Counted from the stretch's first letter, positions 9,884 to 18,733 are shown. The stretch: 64,000 bases of DNA from Bacillota bacterium (GCA_023407575.1 JAEYLX010000026.1:124001-188000); one strand, 5' to 3'. Notes: generated by a model not told the origin, from the sequence alone. Program-made: numbers and translations.

Positions 9884-9910
9884 AACTGTTCAGATCCAGG
9901 CTGAATAGTT
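9884..9910 (+). terminator. weak hairpin downstream of the alcohol dehydrogenase
   Basis: AACTGTTCAG (9884-9893) pairs with CTGAATAGTT (9901-9910) apart from one G-T pair. There is no T-run directly after it, so its role as a terminator is uncertain. Confidence 0.35.
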
Positions 9911-9948
9911 AATGATTTCATTTGGATAGAGTAGGAGGATTTGAGGAA

Positions 9949-11127
9949 TTGACGCAACTGCTGGTAAGACTATTTATTAAAAATAATGAAGAGGTACAGA
10001 AAACAGAAGTGCGGACTGCCTATGGAATTTTGTCCAGCATCGTTGGAATTCTATGCAATCTTGTGTTGTTTGCAGTGAAAATGATTATCGGTATGATTAT
10101 TAACAGTATCTCTGTTATGGCAGATGCGTTCAATAACCTTTCAGATGCAGCTTCTTCGATTATAAGCTTTATCGGTGTTAAACTGGCAGAGAGACCAGCA
10201 GACAAAGAACATCCCTTTGGACATGGGAGATTTGAATACATTGCTGCTCTTGCGGTATCCTTTCTAATTCTTCAAGTGGGTATCACTTTGTTAAGCAGTT
10301 CCTTTAAAAAAATTCTAAATCCGGAAGAATTAGATTTTCAGCCTGTTTTAATTGGAATCCTTTTTATTTCGGTAATTATCAAACTTTGGCTGGCAGCATT
10401 TAATCGTCAATTAGGTAAAAAGATAAATTCAACTGTTATGCTGGCTACAGCTGCGGATTCTCGTAATGATGTGGTGGTAACATCAGCGACAATTATCTCT
10501 GCAATTGTAGCGGGTTTAACCAATTGGCAAATTGATGGTTATATGGGTCTATTAGTATCCTTATTCGTTATGTATGCAGGTTTTAACATTGCCAAACAAA
10601 CATTAGAACCTTTACTTGGGCAAGCGGTGGCACGTGATGTCTATGAAAAGATATCAAAAATGGTTGAAAGTTATGATGGAATTGTGGGAACTCATGATCT
10701 TATTATTCATAACTATGGACCAACCCATCGTATGGCGACCATTCATGCAGAAGTTCCGAATAATATTAATTTCGAGCAGGCACATGAAACTATTGATCAA
10801 ATTGAGAGAGATGTATGTGAAAAGTTAGATATCTTCTTGGTAATTCATATGGATCCAATAGAAGTTAATAACACCATGGTACTGGATAAAAAGAAAATGG
10901 TATTGGAAATCATTCACCAGTTGGAGGAGAAAGCGAGTATTCACGATTTTCGTTTGGTGAATGGGGAACGCCATATTAACTTGATCTTTGACTTAGTTGT
11001 TCCATATTCTTATACCAAGGAACAGGAGCAGAAGCTATTATCCCAGATTGTAGAAGAAATAAGGAAAAATGATTCAAGACATCAATGTATTATTACGATG
11101 GAGAATAGCTTCATTTCTGAGGAATAA
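9949..11127 (+). CDS. cation diffusion facilitator (CDF) efflux transporter, perhaps Mn type
   Basis: Membrane metal/proton antiporter of 392 residues from a TTG at 9949, 10 nt after AGGAGG. It has about six transmembrane segments in the first ~220 residues, then a cytoplasmic domain and a further C-terminal extension of ~90 residues. Metal-site motifs are NNLSD in TM2 (NxxxD) and DSRND in TM5 (DxxxD). Zinc-type CDFs usually have HxxxD in TM5, so the Asp quartet fits the manganese-type branch; this is inference from motif alone. It is a single-gene unit, closed by a strong terminator. Confidence 0.82.
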   Translation: MTQLLVRLFIKNNEEVQKTEVRTAYGILSSIVGILCNLVLFAVKMIIGMIINSISVMADAFNNLSDAASSIISFIGVKLAERPADKEHPFGHGRFEYIAALAVSFLILQVGITLLSSSFKKILNPEELDFQPVLIGILFISVIIKLWLAAFNRQLGKKINSTVMLATAADSRNDVVVTSATIISAIVAGLTNWQIDGYMGLLVSLFVMYAGFNIAKQTLEPLLGQAVARDVYEKISKMVESYDGIVGTHDLIIHNYGPTHRMATIHAEVPNNINFEQAHETIDQIERDVCEKLDIFLVIHMDPIEVNNTMVLDKKKMVLEIIHQLEEKASIHDFRLVNGERHINLIFDLVVPYSYTKEQEQKLLSQIVEEIRKNDSRHQCIITMENSFISEE

Positions 11128-11181
11128 AAAAATAAAGTGGACCACATGAAAGAAAATAAATATTTTCTTTAGGTTCTATAC

Positions 11182-11226
11182 ATAGGCCTTCCAGGATAAA
11201 TAAATTCCTGGAAGGCCTATTTTTAT
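11182..11226 (+). terminator. strong Rho-independent terminator after the CDF gene
   Basis: A perfect 15-bp stem pairs 11182-11196 with 11206-11220 (core GGCCTTCC/GGAAGGCC), 9-nt loop, followed by TTTTTA. Confidence 0.9.
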
Positions 11227-11230
11227 TCAT

Positions 11231-11250
11231 GACAAGTTGTTTTACTTGTC
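11231..11250. promoter_or_regulatory. 7-bp inverted repeat upstream of the sulfate importer
   Basis: GACAAGT (11231-11237) and ACTTGTC (11244-11250) form perfect arms around 6 nt. It abuts the LacI-type operator and could be a second regulator site. No known family is assigned. Confidence 0.4.
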
Positions 11251-11266
11251 TACGCAAACGATTGCT
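11251..11266. promoter_or_regulatory. LacI-type operator upstream of the sulfate importer promoter
   Basis: ACGCAAACGATTGC contains the perfect half-site ACGCAAACG. Read on the minus strand it is AAnCGTTTGCGT, the same 12-mer pattern as the two sites in front of the APS reductase gene. The central CG (11259-11260) is 40.5 bp upstream of the first base of the -10 box, the same distance as for the proximal aprA site. Confidence 0.6.
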
Positions 11267-11276
11267 TAAATACTAG

Positions 11277-11305
11277 TTGCAAATTGGAGTTTTTTACCTT
11301 ACAAT
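11277..11305 (+). promoter_or_regulatory. sigma-A promoter of the sulfate importer operon
   Basis: TTGCAA (11277-11282), 17-bp spacer, TACAAT (11300-11305). The leader to the first start codon is about 210 nt. From 11306 to 11520 I see only a short hairpin (ACCTG caa CAGGT near 11464) and no recognised riboswitch. Confidence 0.6.
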
Positions 11306-11520
11306 ATGTTCAAACATACTTTACATATTAACTTAATATGTTATTGCAATGGTATGAAGGAAGAATTGGGGGGTGATAGAATTTGATTATATCATATAAA
11401 AAGAAGTACATATTAATCTATCACATTAAAAGTGGAATACGATGTTAAGGATAGCATCCGATTTACCTGCAACAGGTAGGAGTGTATAGTTCAAATAATA
11501 TTTGAAAGGCGGAATGCTAT

Positions 11521-12624
11521 ATGAGAGGGAAGAAATTTATTACTTTAACATTGATACTTGCGGTACTTACAGGGGTGTTTGTTGCATGCAAGAATGAAGC
11601 CAGTACAGAAACATCAGGGACAAATAATTCTACAAAAGAAGCTTCAAATGAAGAGGCTGGAGAAGGTGATGAAGCTACTGGTACCAAGAAGTCGGTTGAA
11701 ATTACGAATGTATCCTATGATCCCACCCGGGAGTTATATGAAGCTTACAATGTAGAATTTCAAAAGTATTGGAAAGATAAGACTGGTCAGGAAGTAACAA
11801 TTGTTCAATCCCACGGCGGTTCTGGTTCACAGGGGCGTTCGGTAATTGAAGGAAATGATGCGGATGTGGTAACGCTTGCATTGGCTTATGATATCTCTGC
11901 GATTGAGAAGGCAGGTTTGATTGAAGCAGGCTGGGAGAGTGAATTTGTCGGAAATAGTTCACCTTATACATCGACCATTGTATTCCTGGTTCGAAAGGGT
12001 AATCCAAAGAATATTCTGGACTGGAATGATTTGGTGAGGGAGGATGTCGGAGTGATAACTCCAAATCCTAAGACCTCCGGCGGTGCAAGATGGAACTACC
12101 TCGCTGCATGGGCGTATGCTGACAGGCTATACAATCATGAGGAGACTCAAATCAAAGATTTTATTAAGAAATTATATCAGAATGTATTAGTGCTTGACTC
12201 CGGTGCCAGAGGAGCAACAATTACCTTTGTTGAAAATGGACAGGGAGATGTTCTTCTTGCCTGGGAGAACGAAGCATATCTTTCCCTGAAGGAACATCCT
12301 GATGAATATGAAATCGTTACGCCAAGTCTAAGCATTCTTGCCGAGCCGCCAGTAGCCATTGTTGATGAGGTTGTGGATGAACGCGAAACCAGAGAGGTAG
12401 CTACGGCCTATTTGGAATACTTATATTCTGATATTGGGCAAAGAATTGCGGGGGAGAATTATTACCGTCCCAGCAATGCAGAGATTGCAAAGGAGTTTGC
12501 TGATACCTTTAACTTAGATCTTGAGCTGGTTACTATTAATGATGAATTGTTTGGGGGCTGGGAAAAAGCCCAAGAGACACATTTTAATGACGGCGGAGTA
12601 TTTGATGAAATCTATGTACAGTAA
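11521..12624 (+). CDS. sulfate ABC transporter substrate-binding lipoprotein
   Basis: Extracellular lipoprotein of 367 residues that captures sulfate (or thiosulfate) for the CysTWA importer encoded directly downstream. The signal peptide ends in the lipobox VFVAC (lipidated Cys about residue 23), followed by a Ser/Thr/Glu-rich tether. The mature domain shows family features such as QSHGGSGSQGRSVIEG, ADVVTLALAYDI and TPNPKTSGGARW. Length and order match Sbp/CysP proteins. It is the first gene of a four-gene operon. The choice between the Sbp and CysP subtype is not secure, so no symbol is given. Confidence 0.9.
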   Translation: MRGKKFITLTLILAVLTGVFVACKNEASTETSGTNNSTKEASNEEAGEGDEATGTKKSVEITNVSYDPTRELYEAYNVEFQKYWKDKTGQEVTIVQSHGGSGSQGRSVIEGNDADVVTLALAYDISAIEKAGLIEAGWESEFVGNSSPYTSTIVFLVRKGNPKNILDWNDLVREDVGVITPNPKTSGGARWNYLAAWAYADRLYNHEETQIKDFIKKLYQNVLVLDSGARGATITFVENGQGDVLLAWENEAYLSLKEHPDEYEIVTPSLSILAEPPVAIVDEVVDERETREVATAYLEYLYSDIGQRIAGENYYRPSNAEIAKEFADTFNLDLELVTINDELFGGWEKAQETHFNDGGVFDEIYVQ

Positions 12625-12651
12625 AACATAAAATCGGAGGCATTGACCGTA

Positions 12652-13482
12652 ATGAGTAAAGTTAGAAGAAAACAGGTGATACCGGGATTTGGGTTATCCA
12701 TGGGAATTACGATTACCATATTAAGTATGATTGTTTTAATCCCAATAGCATCTCTTGCTTTCAATGCCTCTTCCATGGGATTGGCAAAATTTATTAAGAT
12801 TGTAACAAATCAAAGAGTAATCGCAGGATATATGGTGAGCTTCAGTTCCTCTTTCCTTGCAGCAATCATCAATGCAGTATTTGGGGTTATCATTGCCTGG
12901 GTATTGGTAAGATACCAGTTTCCTGGTAAAAGGATCGTGGATGGACTCATTGAACTGCCCTTTGCACTTCCTACTGCGGTTGCAGGAATTGCTCTTACAG
13001 CTCTTTATGCGGATAATGGAATGCTGGGAAGTATTGTTGGCATTTGGGGAATCAAAGTCTCTTATACCAAGATCGGTATTATCATTGCCATGATATTTAT
13101 AGGAATTCCTTTTGTCGTAAGAACCATACAGCCGGTATTGGAGGATTTGGATCCACAGTACGAGGAGGCTGCTGGTATGCTTGGAGCCAGTAGAGCGAAA
13201 ATATTTTTTCATGTAATCTTCCCGGAAATTCGTCCTGCACTTCTAACTGGCTTTGGCCTGGCTTTTGCCAGGGCGGTAGGAGAATATGGCAGTGTGGTAT
13301 TTATTGCGGGAAATACACCCTTTAAGACAGAGATAGCACCACTCCTTATTATGACGAAGCTGGAACAATATGATTATGAAGGTGCGAATGCCATTGCGCT
13401 GGTTATGCTGATCGTATCCTTTCTCATTCTATTCATAATTAATTCCATACAGGTCTATACCAATAAGTTTACAAAGGATTAG
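12652..13482 (+). CDS. cysT: sulfate ABC transporter permease, CysT type
   Basis: Membrane subunit of 276 residues with about six transmembrane helices and the EAA loop EEAAGMLGASRAKIFFHVIFPEIRP that contacts the CysA ATPase (first residues EEAAGMLGAS). The ATG at 12652 lies 11 nt after CGGAGG; the TTG at 12643 would be too close to it. It sits 27 bp behind the binding protein and 11 bp ahead of the second permease. The order binding protein, CysT, CysW, CysA is the usual one. Confidence 0.9.
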   Translation: MSKVRRKQVIPGFGLSMGITITILSMIVLIPIASLAFNASSMGLAKFIKIVTNQRVIAGYMVSFSSSFLAAIINAVFGVIIAWVLVRYQFPGKRIVDGLIELPFALPTAVAGIALTALYADNGMLGSIVGIWGIKVSYTKIGIIIAMIFIGIPFVVRTIQPVLEDLDPQYEEAAGMLGASRAKIFFHVIFPEIRPALLTGFGLAFARAVGEYGSVVFIAGNTPFKTEIAPLLIMTKLEQYDYEGANAIALVMLIVSFLILFIINSIQVYTNKFTKD

Positions 13483-13493
13483 GGGGAGGGAGA

Positions 13494-14324
13494 ATGAGAC
13501 ATAAACAAAATAGTACCTTAAAGCCGATTCCGGTAGTTTTAATCTTAATCAGTGTATTATTTCTATTTCTTATGCTGGTAATGCCTTTGGTGGTGGTTAT
13601 TAAGGAAGCTTTGGCTAAGGGTTACATAGCATATAAAGAAGCAATTCTGGACCAATATACCTTGAAAGCATTTTACTTGACCTTGGAAGCAACCTTGGCG
13701 GCTGTTCTTATTAATACTCTATTCGGGATATTTGCGGCATGGACAATTACAAAATATCATTTTAAAAGAAAGAAACTGTTCACCACCTTAATTGACATCC
13801 CATTTGCAATATCTCCTGTAATTGCCGGTTTAATCTTTATTTTAACCTTCGGACGAATCGGATGGGCTAACGGAATATTGGAGGCATTGGATATCAAAAT
13901 AGTTTTTGCGGTACCAGGAATTATACTGGGTACTGTATTTGTCACCCTTCCTTTCATTGCCAGAGAAATTATTCCTGTATTAAATGCCCAGGGAAGTGAT
14001 CAGGAAGAGGCCGCGGCTCTGATGGGTGCTGGGGGCTTTCGTATCTTTTGGAAGGTGACCTTTCCGCAGATTAAATGGGCTTTACTCTATGGTATCGTAC
14101 TGTGTGCTGCCAGAGCTATGGGTGAATTCGGTGCAGTATCCGTTCTGTCAGGGCACTTAAGGGGCAAGACCAATACCTTACCGCTGCATGTGGAGATCTT
14201 GTATAGTGAATTTAAATTTAATGCTGCATTTGCGGTATCTTCGATTTTGGTGATTCTGGCTATTATCATACTGATTGTCCGCAATATCTTAGAGTACAAA
14301 GTGAAAAGGGCAGGTGATAAATAA
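13494..14324 (+). CDS. cysW: sulfate ABC transporter permease, CysW type
   Basis: Second membrane subunit of the sulfate importer, 276 residues with about six transmembrane helices. The EAA motif reads EEAAALMGAGGFRIFWKVTF in the second half. It forms a heterodimeric channel with the upstream CysT-type protein. GGGGAGGGAG precedes the ATG. The last base of its stop codon is the first base of the ATPase start (TAATG), which indicates tight coupling. Confidence 0.9.
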   Translation: MRHKQNSTLKPIPVVLILISVLFLFLMLVMPLVVVIKEALAKGYIAYKEAILDQYTLKAFYLTLEATLAAVLINTLFGIFAAWTITKYHFKRKKLFTTLIDIPFAISPVIAGLIFILTFGRIGWANGILEALDIKIVFAVPGIILGTVFVTLPFIAREIIPVLNAQGSDQEEAAALMGAGGFRIFWKVTFPQIKWALLYGIVLCAARAMGEFGAVSVLSGHLRGKTNTLPLHVEILYSEFKFNAAFAVSSILVILAIIILIVRNILEYKVKRAGDK

Positions 14325-15385
14325 TGTATGTAGAATTAAAGAATCTTCATAAAACCTTTGGAAAATTTAAAGCTTCGGATGATGTGAGTTTAGGAATAGA
14401 AAAAGGAAAACTAATTGCTTTGTTAGGACCCAGCGGCAGCGGTAAGACAACGATTCTGCGCATGCTCGCAGGTCTGGAGCAACCCGATTCCGGTGATATT
14501 TATATTGATGGGCTTCGAGTGAATGATCTGCCCGGCAGTAAGAGGGGCATTGGTTTCGTGTTTCAAAATTATGCACTGTTTCGATATATGAACGTATTTG
14601 ATAATATCGCATTTGGACTAGAGGTGCAAAAGAAGAGTAAGAAAGTAATAAAAGAAAGAGTTCAGGAACTGCTGAAATTAATTGGTCTGGAGGGAATGGA
14701 CCATAGGTATCCGCACCAGCTGTCTGGCGGGCAGAAGCAAAGAGTTGCCTTTGCCAGAGCGCTTGCACCGAATCCACAGCTATTATTACTGGATGAACCC
14801 TTTGCTGCCATCGATGCCAAGGTCAGGCAGGAGCTAAGAAGCTGGCTTAGGGAGATGATTCATCAGGTGGGAATTACAAGTATCTTTGTCACCCATGATC
14901 AAGATGAAGCCATTGAGGTGGCAGATGAAATTATTATTACAAATCATGGAAGGGTAGAACAGATTGGCACTCCGGTTGCAATTTATCAGAAGCCTTCCAC
15001 TCTTTTTGTTGCCCAATTCGTAGGTCAGTCAACCTTATTATCGGATTTTGGTTGGCTAAAAGGCTTTGAAAATCGGGAGCAGGATGCAAAAGCCGTAATT
15101 CGACCGGAATTCATCCGTATTAGTAAAAGGGAGGAACACCAGCAGTATCTAAGTTCTGCGGAGGAAGGTGTGGTAGAAGAGGTGGCGTTCCGTGGCAGTT
15201 ACCTGGAAGTGAAGGTTAAAATTAAAGATTTAATTCTAACTTCAACCCGTAATCTTGAGGAGGAGGCGGTAATTGTCGGAGAGAGGGTGAATGTATTGAT
15301 CTATCGCTTGTTTATCTATGGAAATGATAAAACTTATGTACAGGAAAATTCATCAATTATTGATAAGAATCCAGTTTATTTATAA
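14324..15385 (+). CDS. cysA: sulfate ABC transporter ATP-binding protein
   Basis: Cytoplasmic ATPase of the sulfate importer, 353 residues. Walker A is GPSGSGKTT (about 34-42), the Q-loop is FVFQNYALF, the signature LSGGQKQR, Walker B LLLLDEPFA, and the switch His lies in FVTHDQDEA. The C-terminal ~110 residues form a TOBE-like regulatory domain. It is the last gene of the importer operon and converges with the LacI-family gene 36 bp downstream. No clear terminator is visible in that gap. Confidence 0.9.
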   Translation: MYVELKNLHKTFGKFKASDDVSLGIEKGKLIALLGPSGSGKTTILRMLAGLEQPDSGDIYIDGLRVNDLPGSKRGIGFVFQNYALFRYMNVFDNIAFGLEVQKKSKKVIKERVQELLKLIGLEGMDHRYPHQLSGGQKQRVAFARALAPNPQLLLLDEPFAAIDAKVRQELRSWLREMIHQVGITSIFVTHDQDEAIEVADEIIITNHGRVEQIGTPVAIYQKPSTLFVAQFVGQSTLLSDFGWLKGFENREQDAKAVIRPEFIRISKREEHQQYLSSAEEGVVEEVAFRGSYLEVKVKIKDLILTSTRNLEEEAVIVGERVNVLIYRLFIYGNDKTYVQENSSIIDKNPVYL

Positions 15386-15421
15386 TGTATATAGATAGGG
15401 TGTATATAGTGGGTTTTACAT

Positions 15422-16450
15422 TTATCTACATGGCGCGCTGGCTACACTCTCCCGAATCATTAATTTGTTTGGCAGATATATTTTCATAGGAAGGCTGTGC
15501 CTTTTATTAACCCTATCTATTAAGGTATGTACCGCTACATTGCCCAGCTCTACAATGGGCATTCCGACTGTGGTCAGCATAGGAGATACAAAAGCGGAAA
15601 GCTCAATATTATCCATGCTGATAACCGAAAGCTGCTGGGGGATTTTAATTCCAGCCTCTCCAAATCTGCGAATGGCGGCAATAGCGGCAATATCAGTTGC
15701 GCAGAATACCGCAGTTGGCAAGGGCTTTGCTTTTTTGATTAATTGGTCAGCTCCATTATAGCCTCCTGTACCATTTTGCAAGCATCTGCAAACGAGATTT
15801 GCATCACAATGCAACCCATTTTTTTCAAGGATATCAATAAAAGCCTGATAACGAACTTCGTTGCTTGCTTCTCCAATATATCCAATTCTCTTATGACCGC
15901 AGGAAATCAAATATTCCATAGCGATACGGGTTGCTTCATAGCCATCACAGATAATCTGATCCCATTCACAGTTAAGAACATTACGTCCTACATATACAAT
16001 GTTTTTATAATGCTTCTCAAGAAAACTCATGGTTTCTTTCGTAAAGCGCCCCAGTACAATGGCCCCGTCTGTCTTGGTAGCCTCTACACGATTCAGCAGA
16101 TCGCTGTTGTCAATGTCAAAGATAGAATAAGACATTGGCACAGAATAACCCAGATTTAAAGCCTGTTGTTCAATCGCACGAGCTACCTGTGCAAAAAAAG
16201 GATTATCCTCCAAATGCTTTGCCCGTCCGAGAATACATGTTAATGTGAAGGATTGTTTTGATACAGAACGGTGATTTATCTGTTTCAGCTCTCTGGCAGT
16301 TTGATTTGGCACATACCCAGTCTCCCTGATAATTGCCCAGACCCTATCACGCACCTCCTTGCGGGCAAAGCTGTCATCGGGGGAATTGATGATGCGAGAA
16401 ACGGTAGAAATGGATACTTCTGCCCGCAGGGCGATTTCCTTTAATGTCAT
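15422..16450 (-). CDS. LacI-family transcriptional regulator of the sulfate locus
   Basis: DNA-binding regulator of 342 residues. The N-terminal helix-turn-helix with hinge helix reads MTLKEIALRAEVSISTVSRI, and the rest is a periplasmic-binding-protein-like effector domain. LacI proteins mostly sense sugars, but this gene lies between the sulfate importer and the APS reductase operon. Three LacI-type sites with a common half-site lie upstream of both. I infer that it controls sulfate assimilation. The operator position upstream of both -35 regions would suit an activator, although repression cannot be excluded. The effector is unknown. Confidence 0.82.
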   Translation of the reverse strand: MTLKEIALRAEVSISTVSRIINSPDDSFARKEVRDRVWAIIRETGYVPNQTARELKQINHRSVSKQSFTLTCILGRAKHLEDNPFFAQVARAIEQQALNLGYSVPMSYSIFDIDNSDLLNRVEATKTDGAIVLGRFTKETMSFLEKHYKNIVYVGRNVLNCEWDQIICDGYEATRIAMEYLISCGHKRIGYIGEASNEVRYQAFIDILEKNGLHCDANLVCRCLQNGTGGYNGADQLIKKAKPLPTAVFCATDIAAIAAIRRFGEAGIKIPQQLSVISMDNIELSAFVSPMLTTVGMPIVELGNVAVHTLIDRVNKRHSLPMKIYLPNKLMIRESVASAPCR

Positions 16451-16528
16451 TTTGTCAGGCTCCTTTCAAGATATTATATAATGAATAAATATTACCTTTT
16501 TTTCTTTCGAGTTGCAAGAATAAATATG

Positions 16529-16543
16529 AAAACGTTTGCGTGA
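16529..16543. promoter_or_regulatory. LacI-type operator, distal copy, upstream of aprA
   Basis: AAAACGTTTGCGTGA, identical over 15 bp to the copy 45 bp downstream. The core AAACGTTT is palindromic. With its flank (TGAAAACGTTTGCG) it also resembles a CcpA cre box at 12 of 14 positions, so CcpA is an alternative ligand. Confidence 0.6.
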
Positions 16544-16573
16544 AATTTGCCTTGTTTTAGCTGTTTTTTATGT

Positions 16574-16588
16574 AAAACGTTTGCGTGA
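16574..16588. promoter_or_regulatory. LacI-type operator, proximal copy, upstream of aprA
   Basis: Second identical AAAACGTTTGCGTGA. Its central CG (16578-16579) is 40.5 bp ahead of the -10 box at 16619, as in the importer promoter. It is a weaker cre match than the distal copy, which favours a dedicated regulator. Confidence 0.6.
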
Positions 16589-16595
16589 TTAAATG

Positions 16596-16624
16596 TAGAA
16601 TTCGACCTGAGTCAAGTGTATAAT
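16596..16624 (+). promoter_or_regulatory. promoter of the APS reductase operon
   Basis: A consensus -10 TATAAT is at 16619-16624. The -35 position at 17-bp spacing reads TAGAAT, a poor match to TTGACA. A weak -35 with an operator just upstream suggests an activator-dependent promoter. Confidence 0.5.
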
Positions 16625-16670
16625 TCATCAATAGAAAATGCATATATGTGCTGCCACCGTTGGCGGCGGA

Positions 16671-18386
16671 ATGGAAGTGATTATGAAGAAGGAAGTTCAG
16701 TTAGAACAACTGAATACGGATATATTAATTATTGGTGGTGGAACTGCGGGCTGTTATGCCGCACTTACCATACGTGAACATTCCGGTGCATCGATATTGA
16801 TTGCGGAGAAGGCGAATATCCTGCGAAGCGGATGCCTGGCAGCAGGAGTAAACGCAATTAATGCATACATAGTTAAAGGAAGAACAGCCGAGGATTATGT
16901 TGATTATGCGAGTAAGGATGCCGAGGGCATCGTCCGTGAAGATCTTCTGTTAACCATGTCCCAGGGTCTTAACAAGGTTACGAAAAGGCTGGAGGAACTG
17001 GGGCTCGTCATTCTTAAAGATGAGAATGGGGAATATGTGTCACGTGGCAACAGAAATATTAAGATTAATGGGGAGAATATAAAGCCTATTTTAGCAACTG
17101 CAGTTAACAAATTGGAGAATATTAATGTATTAAATAATGTTAATGTAATTGATTATATAGTAAAGGACAATAAAATCATTGGTGCCTTTGCCATCAGTAT
17201 CGATCAGGGTATTTTATATATTATAAAAGCAAAGCAGGTAATCTGTGCTACCGGTGGTGCTTCCGGTTTATATCGGCCTAATAACCCCGGCTTCTCCAGA
17301 CACAAGATGTGGTACCCTCCTTTTAACACCGGAGCCGGATATGCCATGGGAATTCGAGCGGGTGCAGAAATGACGACCTTTGAGATGCGTTTTATTGCAC
17401 TTAGGTGTAAGGATACTATCGCTCCTACAGGAACCATTGCACAGGGAGTCGGTGCGAAACAGGTTAATGCCAAGGGAGAGGTTTATGAGATGAAATATGG
17501 CTTAACAACCTCGCAAAGAATCTATGGAACCGTCAGAGAAAACCTGGAAGGCCGCGGACCCTGTTATCTAAGAACCCAAGGAATTACAAAGGCACAGGAA
17601 GAGGAATTACTGAAAGCATACCTAAACATGGCACCCAGCCAGACTCTTAGGTGGATCGAAGAGGGTAAGCTGCCGGGTGAGCAGAATGTAGAAATAGAAG
17701 GAACGGAGCCTTATATCGTTGGAGGGCATACGGCAAGCGGTTATTGGGTGGATACCAAGCGCCGTACCACAATTCTGGGTCTCTTGGCTGCAGGTGATGT
17801 GGCAGGCGGATGTCCGCAGAAATATGTAACCGGAGCGTTAGTGGAAGGTGAAATCGCCGGAAGGACTGCGGCAGAGGAATTGAATACCCTTGATAACTCG
17901 CATTTGCTAAGTGGAATAGAAGAGGCGGAAATCATTGCTGCCAAGAAGGCTGAACTGGAGCAAATTCTAAATTACAGTAACCCTGTATTCACGGTGGAAC
18001 AGCTGGAGGAGGCTATGCAGAAGGTAATGGATACCTATGCAGGCGGTATAGCGACCAATTATCAGTACAATGAGCAGCAGCTTATAACAGCGGAGGAGCA
18101 GCTGTCAAAGCTGGTACAGCTTAGTCATAGTATAAGAGCGGAAGATATGCATGAGTTAATGTTTGTATATGAATTAAAGGAACGTCTTGTAGTATGTCAA
18201 TCAGTGATTGCCCATTTGCGGGCAAGAAAGGAAACCAGATGGCACAGCTTTGGAGAGCATCTGGATTATCCTATTAAAAGTGACGAATGGCTGAAATATG
18301 TGAATTCCAGACAGGTAAGAGGAAAGCTTGAAATTATATATCGTGATTTGGTAGGTCGGGGTGAAATCTATGAGCATAGAAATTAA
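16671..18386 (+). CDS. adenylyl-sulfate (APS) reductase alpha subunit, AprA-like flavoprotein
   Basis: FAD-dependent oxidoreductase of the fumarate reductase/AprA superfamily, 571 residues from the ATG at 16671. Starts at 16638 and 16683 are also possible; 16638 would leave almost no leader. The FAD-binding motif IIGGGTAGCYAAL is near the N-terminus, with VICATGGASGLYRP and a late AAGDVAGG FAD-contact motif. With its small ferredoxin partner it should reduce APS to sulfite and AMP. It is shorter than dissimilatory AprA (about 640 residues). The neighbouring sulfate importer and CysDN, and the lack of cysH or Qmo genes, suggest an assimilatory role like that of the clostridial AprAB homologues. 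Confidence 0.82.
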   Translation: MEVIMKKEVQLEQLNTDILIIGGGTAGCYAALTIREHSGASILIAEKANILRSGCLAAGVNAINAYIVKGRTAEDYVDYASKDAEGIVREDLLLTMSQGLNKVTKRLEELGLVILKDENGEYVSRGNRNIKINGENIKPILATAVNKLENINVLNNVNVIDYIVKDNKIIGAFAISIDQGILYIIKAKQVICATGGASGLYRPNNPGFSRHKMWYPPFNTGAGYAMGIRAGAEMTTFEMRFIALRCKDTIAPTGTIAQGVGAKQVNAKGEVYEMKYGLTTSQRIYGTVRENLEGRGPCYLRTQGITKAQEEELLKAYLNMAPSQTLRWIEEGKLPGEQNVEIEGTEPYIVGGHTASGYWVDTKRRTTILGLLAAGDVAGGCPQKYVTGALVEGEIAGRTAAEELNTLDNSHLLSGIEEAEIIAAKKAELEQILNYSNPVFTVEQLEEAMQKVMDTYAGGIATNYQYNEQQLITAEEQLSKLVQLSHSIRAEDMHELMFVYELKERLVVCQSVIAHLRARKETRWHSFGEHLDYPIKSDEWLKYVNSRQVRGKLEIIYRDLVGRGEIYEHRN

Positions 18387-18684
18387 TAAAGACAGCTGTA
18401 CCGGATGCAGACAATGTCTTGCAGTCTGTCCGGGAAGTCTGATTAAGACGGATGAAAAGGGGAAAGCGTATATCTGTTATCCCAGGGACTGCTGGGGATG
18501 TACCTCCTGTCTGAAGGAATGCAGGTTTAAGGCCATATCCTTCTATCTGGGAGCCGATATTGGCGGTATGGGAAGTAAATTAAGTGTGCAGCTGGAAGGT
18601 GATACGGTTCATTGGCAGATTACGAAAAGTAATGGTGAAGTTTCACAGATTGACGTTAATCGTAAAGCGGCTAATCAATATTAA
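18370..18684 (+). CDS. ferredoxin-like APS reductase beta subunit, AprB-like
   Basis: Iron-sulfur protein of 104 residues with two [4Fe-4S] motifs, CTGCRQCLAVCP and CWGCTSCLKEC, followed by a ~45-residue tail. It should pass electrons to the flavin of the AprA-like subunit. The ATG at 18370 overlaps the end of the alpha subunit gene by 17 bp and is preferred over the GTG at 18361. Dissimilatory AprB has ~150 residues with a long tail that wraps AprA; this one is shorter, as in other clostridial homologues. Confidence 0.82.
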   Translation: MSIEINKDSCTGCRQCLAVCPGSLIKTDEKGKAYICYPRDCWGCTSCLKECRFKAISFYLGADIGGMGSKLSVQLEGDTVHWQITKSNGEVSQIDVNRKAANQY

Positions 18685-18717
18685 TACAATGATTAAGGTA
18701 ATAAAATATGAATTAAT

Positions 18718-18733
18718 TAGCATGATCGTGCTA
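18718..18733. promoter_or_regulatory. 16-bp near-palindrome ahead of cysD
   Basis: TAGCATGATCGTGCTA is symmetric at 14 of 16 positions and lies about 37 bp ahead of the cysD start. It could be an operator or an RNA hairpin. No T-run follows it. Confidence 0.3.

Noticed and set aside
11306..11520. SAM (S-box), T-box or other known riboswitch ahead of the sulfate importer
   Set aside because: No conserved core sequence or T-box motif was found, only a 5-bp hairpin near 11464.
12736..13212. 158-residue open frame on the minus strand
   Set aside because: It is antisense to the cysT permease gene and has the odd composition of a shadow frame.
14367..14777. 136-residue open frame on the minus strand
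   Set aside because: It lies wholly inside cysA, which has all ABC ATPase motifs; the minus frame has no ribosome site and no recognisable protein features.
16529..16543. CcpA cre box as the main explanation of the sites ahead of aprA
   Set aside because: The distal copy fits cre at 12 of 14 positions, but the proximal copy and the importer site fit worse, and the common CGTTTGCGT half-site points to another LacI-type protein; CcpA is kept only as an alternative.
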